Shown here: one piece after another, positions 19,935 through 32,889 of the stretch
How positions within the stretch are numbered: position 1 is the stretch's first letter
Layout of the letters: each line of letters starts with the position of its first letter
Assembly: GCA_030549495.1 (NCBI GenBank)
Contig: JAUIRK010000819.1
Coordinates: 300,501-364,500 of the forward strand
Source: Nectonema munidae
Taxonomy: Eukaryota > Nematomorpha > Nectonematoida > Nectonematidae
Reading direction: 5' to 3'
Length of the DNA stretch: 64,000 nucleotides
The notes under the pieces: generated by a model
The model's database searches: none
What the model saw: the letters and a program-made list of their open reading frames with translations, nothing else
Told to the model about the DNA's origin: nothing
Program-made: the position numbers and the translations under genes

Positions 19935-21926
19935 CGCCATCTTGTTTAAAAAAAACACACAGAAGCGATATAAAAAAGCAAAAATAAAGGCTTCCTAAAA
20001 ATTTACGCTTTCAATGAGATACATATAATGTTAGCTAGATGAAATTGCACGGCTTTGGCAGATATACTTTGTGTGCTCTTTACAGGTAGATTTTCTGCAA
20101 ACTTCACACTTTCTGGGTCTACAACTATAGACACATAACTATAACAACGGACTCTGTGGGGATCATTTCACCTCTTTTTCATTGACAACTCCCTCAATTT
20201 CAAGAATAGATTTCTTAAAAAATCTTTTAATTTAATTATATTAATTTTTTATATGTTACACAACAGTAGAAAAGGGCATCTTATGGAAGCTTTATAAAAA
20301 GTTGGGCATTCGGTTGCATGTGTCAACTCCTGATTTAAATTATTAATTTTCGAAGGTGTTAGGAAGACATAGCGTAAACAACTTTACAATCCTTTTTAGA
20401 ATGTTTGTGAGGGACGTTAGCCGTCAATGAAGCGTACTCTGTGTAAAGAAATTTACTTTCACAGTCTTGCAATTTCATATCTTTTAGGTAGGCATGTCTG
20501 AAAAAATGAGGTATGAACAGTCGATTTGTCTTTTCTATTCCACAGATCGTGTAATCATGCTGGATCGCCCACTTACAAAGGTCATGTGAAGTAAAGAAAT
20601 AAAGAAGTAGTGGCGTTAAAGCTCGCCACTAGTCTTTTGACTATTTCTTCAGACGAAAAATATCTTTTGTCTTGAAGACTTGGTATATAAATTTTCGCAT
20701 TGAAAACGTAAAAAGTTTTTGCATCTTTAATGTTATCAATTAGCACTTGATACCATAGCGTCCTGGTTTCGCCTTGTCGTATATTCGAAAAGATGTTCTA
20801 CCTCTGAATTTTATCAATTGCTCTTCGGCAGTCACGCACTCTTGGGGAGTATAATATCTGCTAAATGTTCGATCCCTTATAACAGGTATTTTATATTGAG
20901 GATTTCTTTCGATTTTATGTCTAAACAATAACTCAGTAGAAACATACCCCGTTTCATTGAAGCTTTCAGAAACGGCTCTCCATTTTTTTTGGGAAAAAAG
21001 ATACTTGATGTCTAGCTTCTAGATTTTGCTTGGCCAATATAAAGTAAACAAGCAAAGTATGGGAGTAAGTCAGCAACACAAAATTTTTGAAAACAAAAAT
21101 TAGTGCTTTGAAAAGCTTGTTCTTTTCTTAAAATACAAAGTTGGCTATTTAATAAAAAAAATAAACCAGATTGAAGTTTGAAAAACTCTAGGATACTTAG
21201 TAACATGTGACTAAATAAGAAAGATAAACTTAAACTAAGGTAAATTGCTATAAAATATATTATGACCGGTTATATTTTCCTAGCCAATTATCACACAAAT
21301 AAAATTAAATTAACCCTAAACTTAAAATCTTGATATGATTTAAAAAATTATACTTTGCAAAAAACGTACGCAAAAGCTTTCTCCATCTTTATTTTCGTAC
21401 AAGTGTAGATATGAGATACTATCTCATCGGTGAAAAATAATTCAAAAATTTTCAATGGATCATCCAATGATTTAGCCTTTAGAAACATATGGGTCGAAAA
21501 TATTATCTCTAATGTCTAGAGTTGAAGGTCTACCGACATTAGTAGCAAGGGTATCCCATTGATATAATGTGGCATCATGGAGCTAGTAGAGAATCGGAGA
21601 TCGTTTTAAAACTATCAATCGACTTTTCAGATTACAATTCTGAATAGCTTTCAGATAAGGAGTTAGAAGTTGTAGAAAAAAAAGAAGCACGTGAAGAAGA
21701 CATAATGTAAGTGAGTTTCAAAAGAGAAATGGAGTACTGAGCAAAATGTGGAAGATAGAAAGACGATTCTAATGTGCTTCCGTGGATAATTTTATACAGA
21801 AGGAGCGTATCCTTTATGTAGGAACAGGTGTCCGTGGTAACAATACCATAAATATTAAACACATTATACAACATTAATCTTTCAAGGCAGAATATGGGAA
21901 AACTAGTAATTTTTATTTAGATGGCG
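19935..21926 (-). mobile_element. piggyBac element C with both termini
   Basis: The element is bounded by TTAA at 19931-19934 and 21927-21930. The ends are exact inverted partners: CGCCATCT on the left and AGATGGCG on the right. TTAA duplication and the transposase remnant on the minus strand identify piggyBac. Its length, 1992 bp, is short of a typical 2.3-2.6-kb autonomous copy, and the coding region is degraded, so this is a decayed but full-length insertion. Its transposase is a paralogue of that of element B. Confidence 0.85.
20385..20985 (-). pseudogene. piggyBac transposase remnant of element C
   Basis: Minus-strand reading gives FGETGYVSTELLFRHKIERN, then RDRTFSRYYTPQECVTAEEQ and LIKFRGRTSFRIYDKAKPGR with YGIKC (frame open 20928-20740). 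In shifted frames follow KRYFSSEEIVKRLV, LYFTSHDLCKWAIQHDYTIC, FFRHAYLKDMKLQDCESKFL and YTEYASLTANVPHKHSKKDC. The part from SHDLC to HSKK matches element B at many positions (for example DLCNWAKNQNYTIC and LKDLGLNDCESRFLYSE). The aspartate of the D-x-F-F motif region has been lost, and the C-terminal third is not recognisable. Confidence 0.78.
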
Positions 21927-22574
21927 TTAAAAATATTTAATTTTTCATATGAAAAAATTGAGGTTTTATATTTAATGTTTATAAACTTTCATTTTTTAAA
22001 AATATTCATTCACAAAATTAATAAATTGAAAAAATGCTTGATTTACTTTTATTTGATATATGGGAGTTTTATGACATATCTTTGGCGGATGGTAAATTGA
22101 AACGTTAAACATTTTTTTAACAATTTAAGAGGATATAAAACATAATATTTTCTTTTGCCATTCTTCATTTACATAAAAATACCTCTTTTTCAGAGTTTGC
22201 GTTATATTCAATCAAAATATTTTCCGAATCCTTACTCTTTTCTTTTTCACAGTCCTTTTTGTCCAAAGTGAGTTCGATAATTTTCCCAAAATTTCTTCTA
22301 TTCTCAGGTGATATATCAAAAATGTTTTCAAGTTCTTTTTTTCAGGTAGTCTTTCTCGGCTTTTAATTTTTTTCAAGTTTTTAAATGTGGAATATCTTGA
22401 ACATTTTTATTTATAACATGTTTTCGTAATTTTTAGCTTTTAAATTTTTTTGAGACTCGGACAGATCACGATTATAATTTGTGAACTTTTTAAATATATT
22501 CAAGACTTCGATTTTTTTTTTCAATATTTCATATTCTTGAATAATTTTGAAGAAGCTTTTATTTTTTTAGATGA

Positions 22575-23220
22575 CAGTTTGATAATATGAGGACTTGATA
22601 GACTTGTTACTCTTGAAAATGCCACATAGGCTTCTCCTTCTTTAAAAATGGTGCTAGCAACATCACTGAGAACACTGCTCAAAGAGAAGCATTGCGATTT
22701 ATCAATAGTTATTAAAAATTGTTCGCTACAGATATACGTTATGGAATATTCTGAGTGTACAAGTTACAAGTATAAAATTACCGTGAACTGGAAGAGCTAA
22801 AAAAGATCACAAAAAAAACAATCTTTTTTGAGCCAAACCACTCATTACTTTGTTCCTTATTTTCTGTATGAACGATGCCAGAGATCTTTAAGTGTATCAA
22901 TAAAAGAATTTCATTTAATTATGATACTCTAGATATATTTCATGCCTGCTTGTAAAATTTGCAATTCGTTTGAACCCAATGGAAAGTACTTGTTTTCTTT
23001 GATGTCAAAACTTTCAAAGGGTGGTGAGAGAGTGCAGAACCTGCCCTCATATATTTGCAGCACTGAGTCTTCTTGGGGATCTAAAAATAATGTGACATGA
23101 ATTTAAGTTACCAGGTAAATTTGCAGCATAGGCCATAATACATTTGATTAAATATGATTTGCCTGAACCTGCAAACCCATATATTGTTCCAGTATTGACA
23201 ATCACTCCTCCATCCTAAAT
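22575..23220 (-). pseudogene. PIF1-like helicase remnant of the Helitron
   Basis: At the upstream side, DGGVIVNTGTIYGFAGSGKS YLIKC contains an intact Walker A (G-F-A-G-S-G-K-S, about 23160-23185). At the downstream side, FLITIDKSQCFSLSSVLSDV then ASTIFKEGEAYVAFSRVTSL and SSPHIIKL match the helicase motifs V and VI of PIF1 family proteins (T-I-x-K-S-Q-G and Y-V-A-L-S-R-V). The central motifs are scrambled. In this setting it belongs to the Helitron and not to a host PIF1 gene. Confidence 0.75.
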
Positions 23221-24189
23221 ATTTTTCCATTTTAATCAATTTCTTTCTTTTTTGATATTCTCTTAAATATTTTTTTTATATAATTTTTATTAAATTGTAG
23301 ATTTAAATTTTTTTGAAATGAAAATCTCTCATATTTGGAAAGGATAAAGTAGCATTTTTAAAGTTCTTTTTCTTAGAGCTTAGGTTTGTTCAAAAGTAAG
23401 AGTGAATGGAAATATTTTTCTTTTTGTTCCTCTGGATTGAAGATCTTGGTTGTCACAAGTGTGTTCTGTCTTCTTTTTATAATGTACATTTCTCCTTTTC
23501 CTAATGGTATGTTTCACCTGATTTTTTCATAATCCCTTTTGAAAGGTGAGACAAAATGATTGAGCTAAATGTTTCCCATACTTGACATCTTAATGGATAA
23601 AATGTTGAGATATAACCATTACAGAAATTTTCTTTGTTGTTTTCGTTTTCCAGTGTTGAAGGCTTTTTTAATACTTTCCTTCAATTTTATTTTAAATCGG
23701 AATTGATGTAGCAAAAATCCAGTGAAAAACAATACTGACACTTATAATCCATTTATTTGTAACTTCGTAGGCTCCTATTCTCAAGATTTCAATGATCTAT
23801 AACCCCATTTTTTCACTTTTGATATAATGGAGTCGCTATCCAACCTAGAATTTGATCATCCAAACAAGATTTATGATTTTGAAACATACTCTTATTAATG
23901 TATTCAATAATCGAATAAGAGCTTTCATTTTTAAATTGAATATCCATATATTTCCTTTTCAAAGAATCAATAAAAGTGGATTATAGTCATTAATATAAAT
24001 TTCCCATGTTGAACTCTCATAACTTCGTAAAGAAGTTTCTGAGTTTTGAATTTCTTCTTTCGGAATAAAGTTTGTCTGTAATTTTATTTCTGGAATCCAA
24101 ATAATCAAGACCAAGTATTATTTTTAAATTGGACAATATTTACGGCACTGATGTATTTGATAACTTATTACAAAACTACAAAATTCAGA

Positions 24190-24600
24190 ATTTCTTCTTT
24201 TACATGGATGATGACATGGTATTCTGTTTCGAATAAACTCTTAGAACATTTTCAGGAAAATCTTTACCGATTACAGGGCTATCCTCAATCCAGAATAAAT
24301 AAAGGAAATGTGGAGTACCTCATGATTTGTACTCTACTCTGTAAAAACATTGATCGACAGTTCCCAAAATTTTTATTCTTATTATGAAGTTTAAAATACT
24401 TTTAAACCTTTGAATAGTAAAATGAGAGGCTAAAATTGGATCAAGCACTGCTAACTGACGTGTAGAATAAAGTATATCCTTATTATGCTTTTGCAAATAT
24501 TAATGCAAGTCATGCCAATCATACTCACCTGGAGAAAAAGAAAGTTTTTGGTCCAAATTCTTCAACCATTGCTCGCAAATTATTTTTAGGCTTGAACCAG
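24190..24600 (-). pseudogene. Helitron Rep domain remnant
   Basis: The reading NLRAMVEEFGPKTFFFSPGE followed by YDWHDLH, then QLAVLDPILASHFTIQRFKS and ILNFIIRIKILG, then VDQCFYRVEYKS, a stop, and GTPHFLYLFWIEDSP. This parallels the Helitron-like N domain, with L-x-x-F-G-P-x-T-x-F-F-T-x-S, D-P-x-x-x-x-x-x-F and the R-x-E-Y-Q-x-R-G-x-P-H-x-H-x-L-L-W block. The HUH-type motif is H-F-L-Y-L-F-W here, so the second metal-binding histidine is gone. Confidence 0.75.
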
Positions 24601-25199
24601 TATTGAGTAGAACTAGGTATTTTGGCAAGTACCCTGCTTAAGTTAATTTCAATTTGTCGATCATTTTTCTTCATCATCTCAATAAATTTTTCTACAATTT
24701 AACTGATTGAAACTTTTGACATTCCATAAAGAACAAAAATGTGTGACTTTAGTTCTCTTTGTTCGAGTCTTGGGTTAAGAAGAATAAGTATTGTATTTCT
24801 CTTCTGAAATGATTGACTGGAGAAAATTGCCTTCTTTTTCCGTAAATTTGATAACAGTTTTCAATGTTCAAAATTGATATTTCATCTCTTTATTCAATTC
24901 TTGTAGACAATAGTGATCAAACAGTGAATCAACTTGCTTTGTGTTTAACTTTAATAAAATTTTTGAAAATTTCCTTCCTCAGATATATCTTTTTCACGGA
25001 ATCCCTTTGAATGTCTGCGGTAAAATTTCCAATATTTTTCTCAGAAATAATTGGTGTTTCAATTTGAAAAGTTTCTTTGAATTTTCTGGAAGAAAAGTAT
25101 TTCTGTAGAGTGGATTGTTGTTATGTGCTTTATGGATTTTTTCTAGATCCAAAGTATTTCTGAATAAGTCCTCGTCTTTAATAATATTATGAACCATTA

Positions 25200-25510
25200 T
25201 ATATTTCAATGGATTTTTACAGCATTAATTGGTTTCTTCCTCTAGTGGTTTGAGTGTTTCTTCTAAAAGCAAGGACAGATCACTTCTGCAACCACTCAAA
25301 GCAGACAGAGCATATTTTTGAAGTAGATGAAAACAACTTGATGACTGTTTGAAAAGACTTAGCTTGTGATATAAATAATAATTCCATTTTGGAAAGTGAA
25401 TATATTTCTTTTCGCACTTCTTGACGTCCATTTTGTCGAGTAGACTGCGTGGAGGTGTTTGACCTTTTTCCAAGTTCCGTTTGTAATAACTGCAAATTGC
25501 AAGATTACTT
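25200..25510 (-). pseudogene. Helitron N-terminal region remnant
   Basis: The reading ESNLAICSYYKRNLEKGQTP then PRSLLDKMDVKKCEKKYIHF resembles the stretch of Helitron proteins with a Cys-x-x-Cys-like start and a K-G-x-x-P segment just before the Rep region. It ends LSLLLEETLKPLEEETN at a stop near 25225. An ORF below it (25209-24994: FRNTLDLEKIHKAHNNNPLY) may continue the protein in another frame. Confidence 0.45.
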
Positions 25511-25891
25511 TCTTTTATCTTGGTTTCTTCAATTTTTTTTAGTTAAATAGTAACTTCAGATTTTAAAAGTTTTTCTTTCCATTAATTTTTAGGATCGAAC
25601 ATGTTTTTTTATTTCCAACGCAAGGCATATGTCATATTTCGCATTAGGTAGATGATGCCCCTTCACTTTCGTAAAATTGGTTAATATAATCAGTAAAACA
25701 TGCTATATAGTAGACCGCAAAAATCAATAACAGGAACACACTATAATTTATATACCCTAGAGAACTTGTTATATGAATAATAATAAATCATTCGCATATA
25801 AGATGCCTTAAAACTCTTTTAAATGATTTTTTTAACACCAGATTAATTCAATTATACCACATGTAATGTGTTAACCTAAACACTACTTTAA

Positions 25892-26027
25892 TTAACCGGT
25901 TATCGACCACAATCGACATATGTCGACTTTACAAAAATAAAATCGTCTGCGTTTATCAATGCTCTTTAAACAAATCTTCTGCTTTACATTAGATATCGTC
26001 TGATTATTCTTGTCGTTAGGGGGTTAA
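25892..26027 (+). mobile_element. TTAA MITE, subfamily 1, copy 1
   Basis: TTAA at both ends (25892-25895, 26024-26027). It contains TCGACATATGTCGACTTTAC, AAATCGTCTGCGTTTATCAA and TAGATATCGTCTGATTATTC. This copy has a diverged left end (CCGGTTATCGACC), so it is probably older than the copies at 41109 and 41317. Confidence 0.85.
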
Positions 26028-26379
26028 ACTATACCTCAAAACGATGCTTTAATTGGCTATATTATACTTGCTGGTACAATTTTGACGCAACGTTCTTCAA
26101 AGCAACGTGTTTATTATTGCAATTGCAGTAATTGAAGTCAAAGTATAAAAATGATGACCACAAAAATAGCCTGTTTCCCTGCACAAAAATTACAAAAAAA
26201 CTTTCCATTAATATCAAAAATGATCGAATCGAATATAAAATATGGTCTATTTTTGGACTAGCTTTCAATCAATATTTATAATTTTGCCTATAAATCATTT
26301 TAATTTTAAGTTGAATGGTCTGTTTTACACGGTTTTGTAATGACGTTTGTTTTGCACAAAATATTTTCCGAATGAAAAA

Positions 26380-27340
26380 ATGTTTGAAACTTTACGGTGA
26401 TCTGTAGAAAATTCGGAACACAATTTTAGGAAGAGGGGGAAAGAGGAAAAAGACTGTTCTTCGATATCTAAACTTTTATCTCGACGAAACTTGTTCATTT
26501 TTTAATGTATTCAAAGGTGAAGGATATGCAAGCAGAGAGTTTCTTTTCCTTCCTAAGTTTGACTTTTACTCTGTCACAACTTGAGAAGAAGCTTGTATGC
26601 CCAAAAGCAGTGCAGATTGAGTGCAGAGCAGCAGCAGCAGCATCACAGAGCACCATTTTACAGAAGCAAAATTCTTCCCTTCCTAAGAGTATTCTTATTT
26701 ACATACACCATAATCTGGTGAAATAATACGTGAATCTAAATACATCTTACATAGACCCACGTATACACACACGCACACACCTATGCACATGGATTGAAGG
26801 TATAGGTGGATGATATTTGAGAGTGTAGTGATAGTGTATGCATGTTTTTTGTCTGCATGCACTACTACCTACTACTCACAAAACTAAAGTCGAAAAAGTC
26901 TTATTCAGAAAAAATTCGTATACAAAGTAGATTTGCTTTCCCTATGCCCAGTGCACATGGAAACCGATCGACACACTCACTCACTACTCACGTTTGAGTA
27001 ATAAAGCGCACGTTTCCAAATTCCATTTTTCCGTGAATCTCGCCGCCTCCAAACACATTGCATGAATGCTGAAGACATGAAGGAGGCTACTCTATTCTAG
27101 CAAACATGAGGTAAAATCCATTTTACTCGTAAATAATTCGCTTCAAAACACACTACATAAATATTATGATTTTTATTGCTCCAATCGACACTCCCAAATC
27201 ACACACTTTTCTAACATCTTCATATTAACATGGAAGGTAATTATGTTTAAATATCCACCCCATCCATCCATATACAAATGGATATGTGTGTGTGGGTGTG
27301 AAGAGAGATGAAAAGGTATTAAACAATCTTGTCAAAAGAT
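26380..27340. other. GC-richer block, possible promoter or 5' exon region
   Basis: Relative to its surroundings this block is GC-richer and rich in CA/CT-type low-complexity (ACACACACG, CTCACTCACTACTCACG, CAGCAGCAGCAGC at about 26629). Short ATG-to-donor arrangements occur (AACATGAGGTAAAAT at about 27105; AACATGGAAGGTAATT at about 27230) that could be first coding exons on the + strand. An open frame at 26505-26726 has no recognisable domain. I cannot name a gene here. Confidence 0.25.
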
Positions 27341-27914
27341 TTGTATCAGGTCATTTAAATTCTCCACAAGTTTATAAGGTGTTGAGAGCACATTGGGAAT
27401 ACTAAATACGATATCTCTAATATATGTTTACTTACGCTCATGTTTATTAGATTAATTTATCGTGCTTATATAAAAAGCCTATTATATGGTGTATGTATTT
27501 AAGTGCTTTTGTTTTCACTCATACAAATTAAATTTCATTTATCCTGTTTCCATGCGTGAACGAGATTTGCAATAATAAAATGTTATATTTTGTGCAAAAT
27601 GTCAATCAATTTTCCAATATCCAATCAGAAAATGAATTTTGCGTTTTCCACTTCGAGTACAACAATCAACCTTATTATTCAGAAGGCATATATTTAAAGT
27701 TGCTTAAAAAACAGGAATCACAAATATATAAATCACTTATATTTTTTATGATAGGACTGCTTTATGATAGAAATTAACAAATCCTTTATCAATCACTCTT
27801 ACTTCTTATTACTATTTTGATGATTTGTATAAGAACATTTAGCTTTAATATTTCTTTGTATTCAAATTCACTTTCTATTTTTTAATATTTTTGAGAACCA
27901 TTTATATAGATTTC

Positions 27915-27958
27915 CATTTTTTGGGACACCGTTGTCCTACCGGTCCTCAAAGGGTTAA
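27915..27958 (-). repeat. piggyBac-like terminus without partner
   Basis: Read on the minus strand from TTAA (27955-27958): CCCTTTGAGGACCGGTAGGA, then CAACGGTGTCCC. TTAA followed by CCY-rich sequence is typical of piggyBac-related ends. No second end or transposase was identified beside it. Confidence 0.35.
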
Positions 27959-28329
27959 AGAAGCAATTTCTTAAGTGCTATGAAAACTACTTCAAAAGTT
28001 GAAGCTTAGAATGTTATCTCAGTAAATTAACTCTTTCACCGTAGCTGAGATTTTAAAAAATGTTGCTCAAATATCATTTCTTTAACCTGTTTTTATTCTT
28101 ATAATCAAGAGCTCACTTCTATAGAGTGGGGGAGGGGGGGGGCGTGGCTCAGATAGAAAAATTATTAAGAATAAAATTTCGGCCGGTCAATTCATTATTA
28201 TGTTTTTTTCACTTCAATCCAGCATTTGGAATGTAGTTGAATATTAGAGTAAGTGCATATTCTATTTAAACTGATTTCATTATTACATGTGTTGGCATTT
28301 TTTAATTTTGAAGACAAAGAAATCATAAA

Positions 28330-29665
28330 ACATTCATTATAAGCACACCTGTTATAAGCACAAAACCGATATAAGCACACATATCTGAAGTCCCATTTAT
28401 TTTTAGGGTATCTTATATAGAAATTGATCGGATCGTTATAAGCACGTAGTGTTTAATGGAAAGTAAACAAGTTTCACAACCATTCTATTGGATTTTCATC
28501 GAATATGACTTTTTATAAGGACACATTATTTGACTTGCTCAAAAATACATAGCGCATTTTTGATTTTTTTGATTTACTATGCTCTCATATCTTATGGATT
28601 TATGTGCGTCTGTTTGAATTAGTCAGCAAAATTTATTTGAAACACATGTAAAAACATTCAATCATTCATATTGCTTCAAGCATTGACTAAAAAGCCATCT
28701 TGTGTGATTGATAATAATAAATATCGCTTAGTAGTATATGTGTTCATAGTGAGTGCTTATAGACAGGATACTCGTTATTATGCAATCATGATTGTATACA
28801 TTTTTGGCAGTCATTTTCATTCAATATTGATTTTAACTTGCTTTAGCATAAGTTTGTTTTTGTTGTTACATCCATTTTTTAATTTCATTTGCTTTCTTGT
28901 AAACTTAGAATGTCCAATAAGCGTAAGAACTTTAGCTTTGAATTTAAACTTTAAGTTGCTAAGGAAGTTGATGATGGACAAAATATTAGTGGCATAACTA
29001 AGAAGTATCAAATAAGCCCCATTTAATCATTAGTAGATGGATTAAAAATAAAGAAGAACTTTCTAGAATTAAATGGAAAATAAAGATTTCAGAAGAAAAA
29101 GAAAAAAAACAGGAGTGTTGCCTGAATTAGAAAATTATTTATATGAATGGTTTTGTTCAATGAGTGAGAAAAATGTGCAAATTGCAGGTCCTCTTTGATT
29201 GAAAAGGCTAAATTACTTCATAATGAATTAGCTCAAACTTCTAAAGCAAATCCCATGAATTTTTCAACTAGTTGGTTGCAAAGATTCCAAAAAAGATTCA
29301 ATATTGTTTACAGACGTCAAAATGGAGAAAAAGAAAGTGCAGATGTAAACAGTGCGGAAGAGTGTGGAAAGTTTTTTATTGATGAAATTTTGAAGAAGTA
29401 CTCTGAAAGCTGTATATTCAATGCAGGTGAAACTTGCATATATTATTATAGAGCCACGCCAAATGGTACTCTTGCTAGAAAAATGAAGTTGTCAGTGGGA
29501 GTAAAAAGCAATGAACAAACTCTTTATTATTAGGAGCAAATATGTCTGGCACCGAGAAATTACCCTTGCTTCTGATAGGTGAATTTCAAAGTCCAAGATG
29601 CTTTAAAAACAAAAAAAATAATTTACCTACTGAATATAAGCACAATAAAGCTTACGTAGCAGTTT
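28330..29665 (+). mobile_element. Tigger (pogo-group) element, 3'-truncated
   Basis: The 5' region (28330-28450) has four TATAAGCAC motifs (about 28338, 28353, 28371, 28438), as repeated subterminal sites. An inverted copy lies at about 28755. The transposase remnant starts about 28908 and stops abruptly after the conserved block near 29665, before the second half of the catalytic domain. The right end of the element is therefore missing. Confidence 0.65.
28908..29665 (+). pseudogene. Tigger transposase remnant
   Basis: MSNKRKNFSFEFK begins at 28911. A stop follows, then VAKEVDDGQNISGITKKYQI, then LIISRWIKNKEELSRI: the helix-turn-helix CENP-B N-type DNA-binding domain. GVLPELENYLYEWFCSMSEK, then LLIEKAKLLHNELAQTSKAN and FSTSWLQRFQKRFNIVYRRQ is the second (CENP-B C-type) DNA-binding domain. 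FNAGETCIYYYRATPNGTLA corresponds to F-N-x-D-E-T-G-L-x-Y-R-x-x-P, with the first catalytic aspartate replaced by glycine. GANMSGTEKLPLLLIGEF and SPRCFKN follow. The open parts are 29195-29533 and 29542-29727. Several frameshifts and the lost aspartate mean it is inactive. Confidence 0.85.
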
Positions 29666-32299
29666 ACGTTTTAAAACGCTTACCCTCTATCTATTTTTTT
29701 ACAAGCGTTCACTTTAAGAATCTTTGATATTTTTTAACTGAAACTAATCAAACAAATCTTCCAATTTATTCCAGAGAACAATGAGTAGATTGTTCATTTT
29801 TTATATTAATTGCTTTTTTGAAAAAGAATTCTTCAATTAACTTAAATGAAAACTACTAAAATATGGAATAAAACTCTTTCTCAAAGTCAACGAGTTCGCC
29901 AGAAAAAGGTTAAAAGATCCAGAAAGCGCTTTCATAAAATTCTTCTTTTTCCAACAGGATTGCAACAGCCTTCTATATTCTCTCTATCTTTGCGCACCTT
30001 TAAGAAGGGCCTATGTTTCTTCTGGAAGAACACACTGTTTTTATTTACCCTAGAAAAATTCCTCATACTTTCTTTTTTCTCCGATTTTTAGTTATTTAGA
30101 ATGTTACCATGAATCATATGTCTCTCATTTTCATTTATGTTTAGGGCGAATTTCACAGTCTTATTAGCATTTTCTTTTTTCTTTTAACAAATGATGTTAT
30201 GACCTGTTAAGTCATAGTTAAGATATATAATTTATTTAGTTATTTATTAATTGGACTAAAATAATTTAGAAAAAGATTTCCGAAAATAATAAGGATTAAT
30301 CGTTGAACAACTAAACTTTGCGAGGTCAATCATCTAGAATCATCAAAAAATGTAGTTTATTTGAACAAATGATACAACATGAAATAAACGTTAAAAAATG
30401 TGAAATAAGGCGGGGTATAGGTGAAATCCTACTAATTAAATTAGTTAAAGCTTTTGTCCATATTTTAGACAGTCCAAAGCCCCGCGTTGGCCACTAGCAG
30501 AAGCCACTCATAAACCGTAAGTACACGAAGGTTAATTAACAACAGGGTTTCAAAAACATTTTTTGAAATGAAACTTTTTGTTTCAAAATTATTTTTGAGA
30601 ATGCTACACCTTGATACTTTTATATGCTTGTAGGCTACTTTTTTTGTTTATTTATTTTCCCAGTTTAGTATTTTATGCACAAACTAACCTAGCCGTGTAT
30701 AAGCCAAACGGTTAAAGGTTTGTTCTTATCAAACGCAGCAATCTACATTAGTTGAGCGCCATTTTTGGAAGTTATTTTCCAAGTTAGCGAATGTGTATAT
30801 TGAACCCTTTCTACTCTGAACATTTTAACGAAAAACCAATTGCTTTTATGCAGAACCCCTGGATTCCGCGAACCTTATTTGGGTGTAATTGTATAATACA
30901 TATATAAGTGTGGAATGAAAGATATTTTCTAATAGATTCCAACTTTAAAATCAGAAGATAAAGAAGCCATTACTTCTCTTGAATCCGATTCCAGAGTCCA
31001 GACCCTTGTGGAATAAGCTGTGCCCATTAAATGAGTATAAGATATCTGTTCAACCTCGGTATGCATTATGAATCTTACTCAGAGATAAACATAGCAATCA
31101 CGGATCATTTTCTCGAGTTTGATCATCCTTCTGTAAATGAATATTTTCTTTATTTTCAGTTTCTCTTGAATGACATTTAAAATCAATTGGTGGTTGCGCC
31201 ATTTTATACTTAAGTAAGTATTTTATTCAAAAGTTTTTAACAAAATTATAAAAATCAGAAAAAATCTATCGTACAACCAAGAAGAATCAGAATTTTGAAG
31301 ACGAATTCTCAGCTTTTTTTTCAATGGAATTTTATATAAATAAAGCAGACGCTTTCAATTTCTTACGACACAGATGGCACACTCGTCTTCAAAGCTTTTA
31401 TCAAGTAATTAGTGATCAATAAAATTCATTATAAAATCATGTTGAAAAGGATAAAGGTAGAAACTTTTGAAGAGCACAGTATCTTAATAATACATTACTT
31501 CAAAACAAATTCAGCTCCACTTTTTTGAAATGACATTAATTGGTGCATTATTTGGAATCTAAAAAAGAAAAGAAAACATAATATAAATGTGATGTGGGTG
31601 TGATAGGAAAATCTGTCAAAATACCTTTCTTCTAAATCCATACCTCTTTGACATAATGCATTCTTCATATTTCCATATAAGCGTATCTTTCTCTACACAA
31701 AAGGAAAATTACTCTTGAAAAAAATGTTAATCAATTTGAGCTTTTGAAGGCCAGTGTCACAGTAGTGTGCCAAGAAATGAAAATTGTCTGCATGAAAGCT
31801 ATATAATTCCTTTGAAAAAGAAATAGACGATAATTCTTTAAAACTCTGATCATCAAAGAGTTAAGACTTAATAATACGCTCATTACCATCTTTTATAGTT
31901 AGCAACTTTTGAATGATGAAAGCTAACACTTTCAGACATTGCTTTTTTTGAAATAGAATGTCTGCATCCTTTTTAATTGAGTTTTCAAATAACTTAAGGC
32001 AGAGGATTTTTATTCTAGTCGGAACTGGTGATGCCCCATTGTGCATGAAAGAGTTAAAGCCTATGAAAATGAGAGTAAGTAATTGTTGTATTTATTTTTT
32101 CACTATTGTGCAGATATTATCATATTTTAAACACTTATCTTTCTTCAAAAAACCAAAAAATTTTGGAATGAGGTTAACGGCCTAACATTAATATTAGAAG
32201 ATCTTGGAAAAAATTTTAGCCCGAAAAAGGATCCATTTTTTTATTAAGTTCGATGACCTATAGCACGGGATGCAGCGGATTACATAAGGATCATTCGCT

Positions 32300-32640
32300 A
32301 CCATGTGGTAAGTCTTATCATTTGGTAGTTCGCCCTCATGAGGTCACAAAAATGATTTATACGAAAGAACCGAGAGAGTTTTGTTTTGAAATATAAATAG
32401 CCAATCAAATCACCGAATCAAGCATCATTCAAAACATGAGTTTCGGATAATTCATAAGTATCCTTTCTCGTGAATTATGCGATTTGGCTGTGTGCCAGAG
32501 TCCTGCGAGGACCCCCAAATTCCACGTTCCTCGAGGGAATATATTGTATGCGTTCCCAGCGGTGAAGCATTTCCCACGTTATCCTTAATCAGGGAAGAAA
32601 TATTTCGGTCGCGTAAAACTAGTAGTTAAATCGGGCAACA
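32300..32640 (+). other. promoter-like, possibly solo-LTR-like block
   Basis: A GC-richer island has a TATA-like ATATAAATAGCC near 32390 and a tight cluster of short GC motifs downstream (GTCCTGCGAGGACCCCC near 32507). The layout resembles an isolated LTR fossil of a retroelement. No TG...CA ends with target duplication could be fixed and no internal coding region lies beside it. A host promoter is an equal alternative. Confidence 0.2.
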
Positions 32641-32889
32641 TACAAATTAATTTTTATAAACGCTAGTTTACCTTATTGTATTTTTTGGTAAATAAGATTA
32701 TCCATATACGAGGAGGCGTGAGTAAGTTGGTTCTAGGCTAAAAGTGACCAGAAGAGAAAAGTGACCACTATCTTGCTATGCACTTAAGACAATTTCACTA
32801 GTCAATTACGAAGCAATGATAGCTCTTTCTATCTGGATACTTTTGTCTTCTGGATACTATTCTCCGGTTACCCTAAGATTCCATCTATA

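Larger units (their letters stand above)
22560..25610 (-). mobile_element. decayed Helitron (Rep plus PIF1-like helicase)
   Basis: Minus-strand fragments occur in Helitron order. First is a Cys-containing N-terminal block (about 25510-25200), then a Rep segment (about 24600-24190), then a PIF1-like helicase (about 23220-22560). Many stops and frameshifts interrupt it, so it is an old rolling-circle element. The ends (5' TC and 3' hairpin with CTRR) could not be placed; the 3' end should lie somewhere below 22560. Confidence 0.75.

Noticed and set aside
22575-23220. Host PIF1 helicase gene
   Set aside because: The helicase motifs follow a Helitron Rep segment on the same strand in the expected order and are heavily broken.
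27556-27777. 73-residue open frame on the plus strand
   Set aside because: No ATG at the front, no splice sites in good position and no recognisable domain; composition is that of AT-rich DNA.
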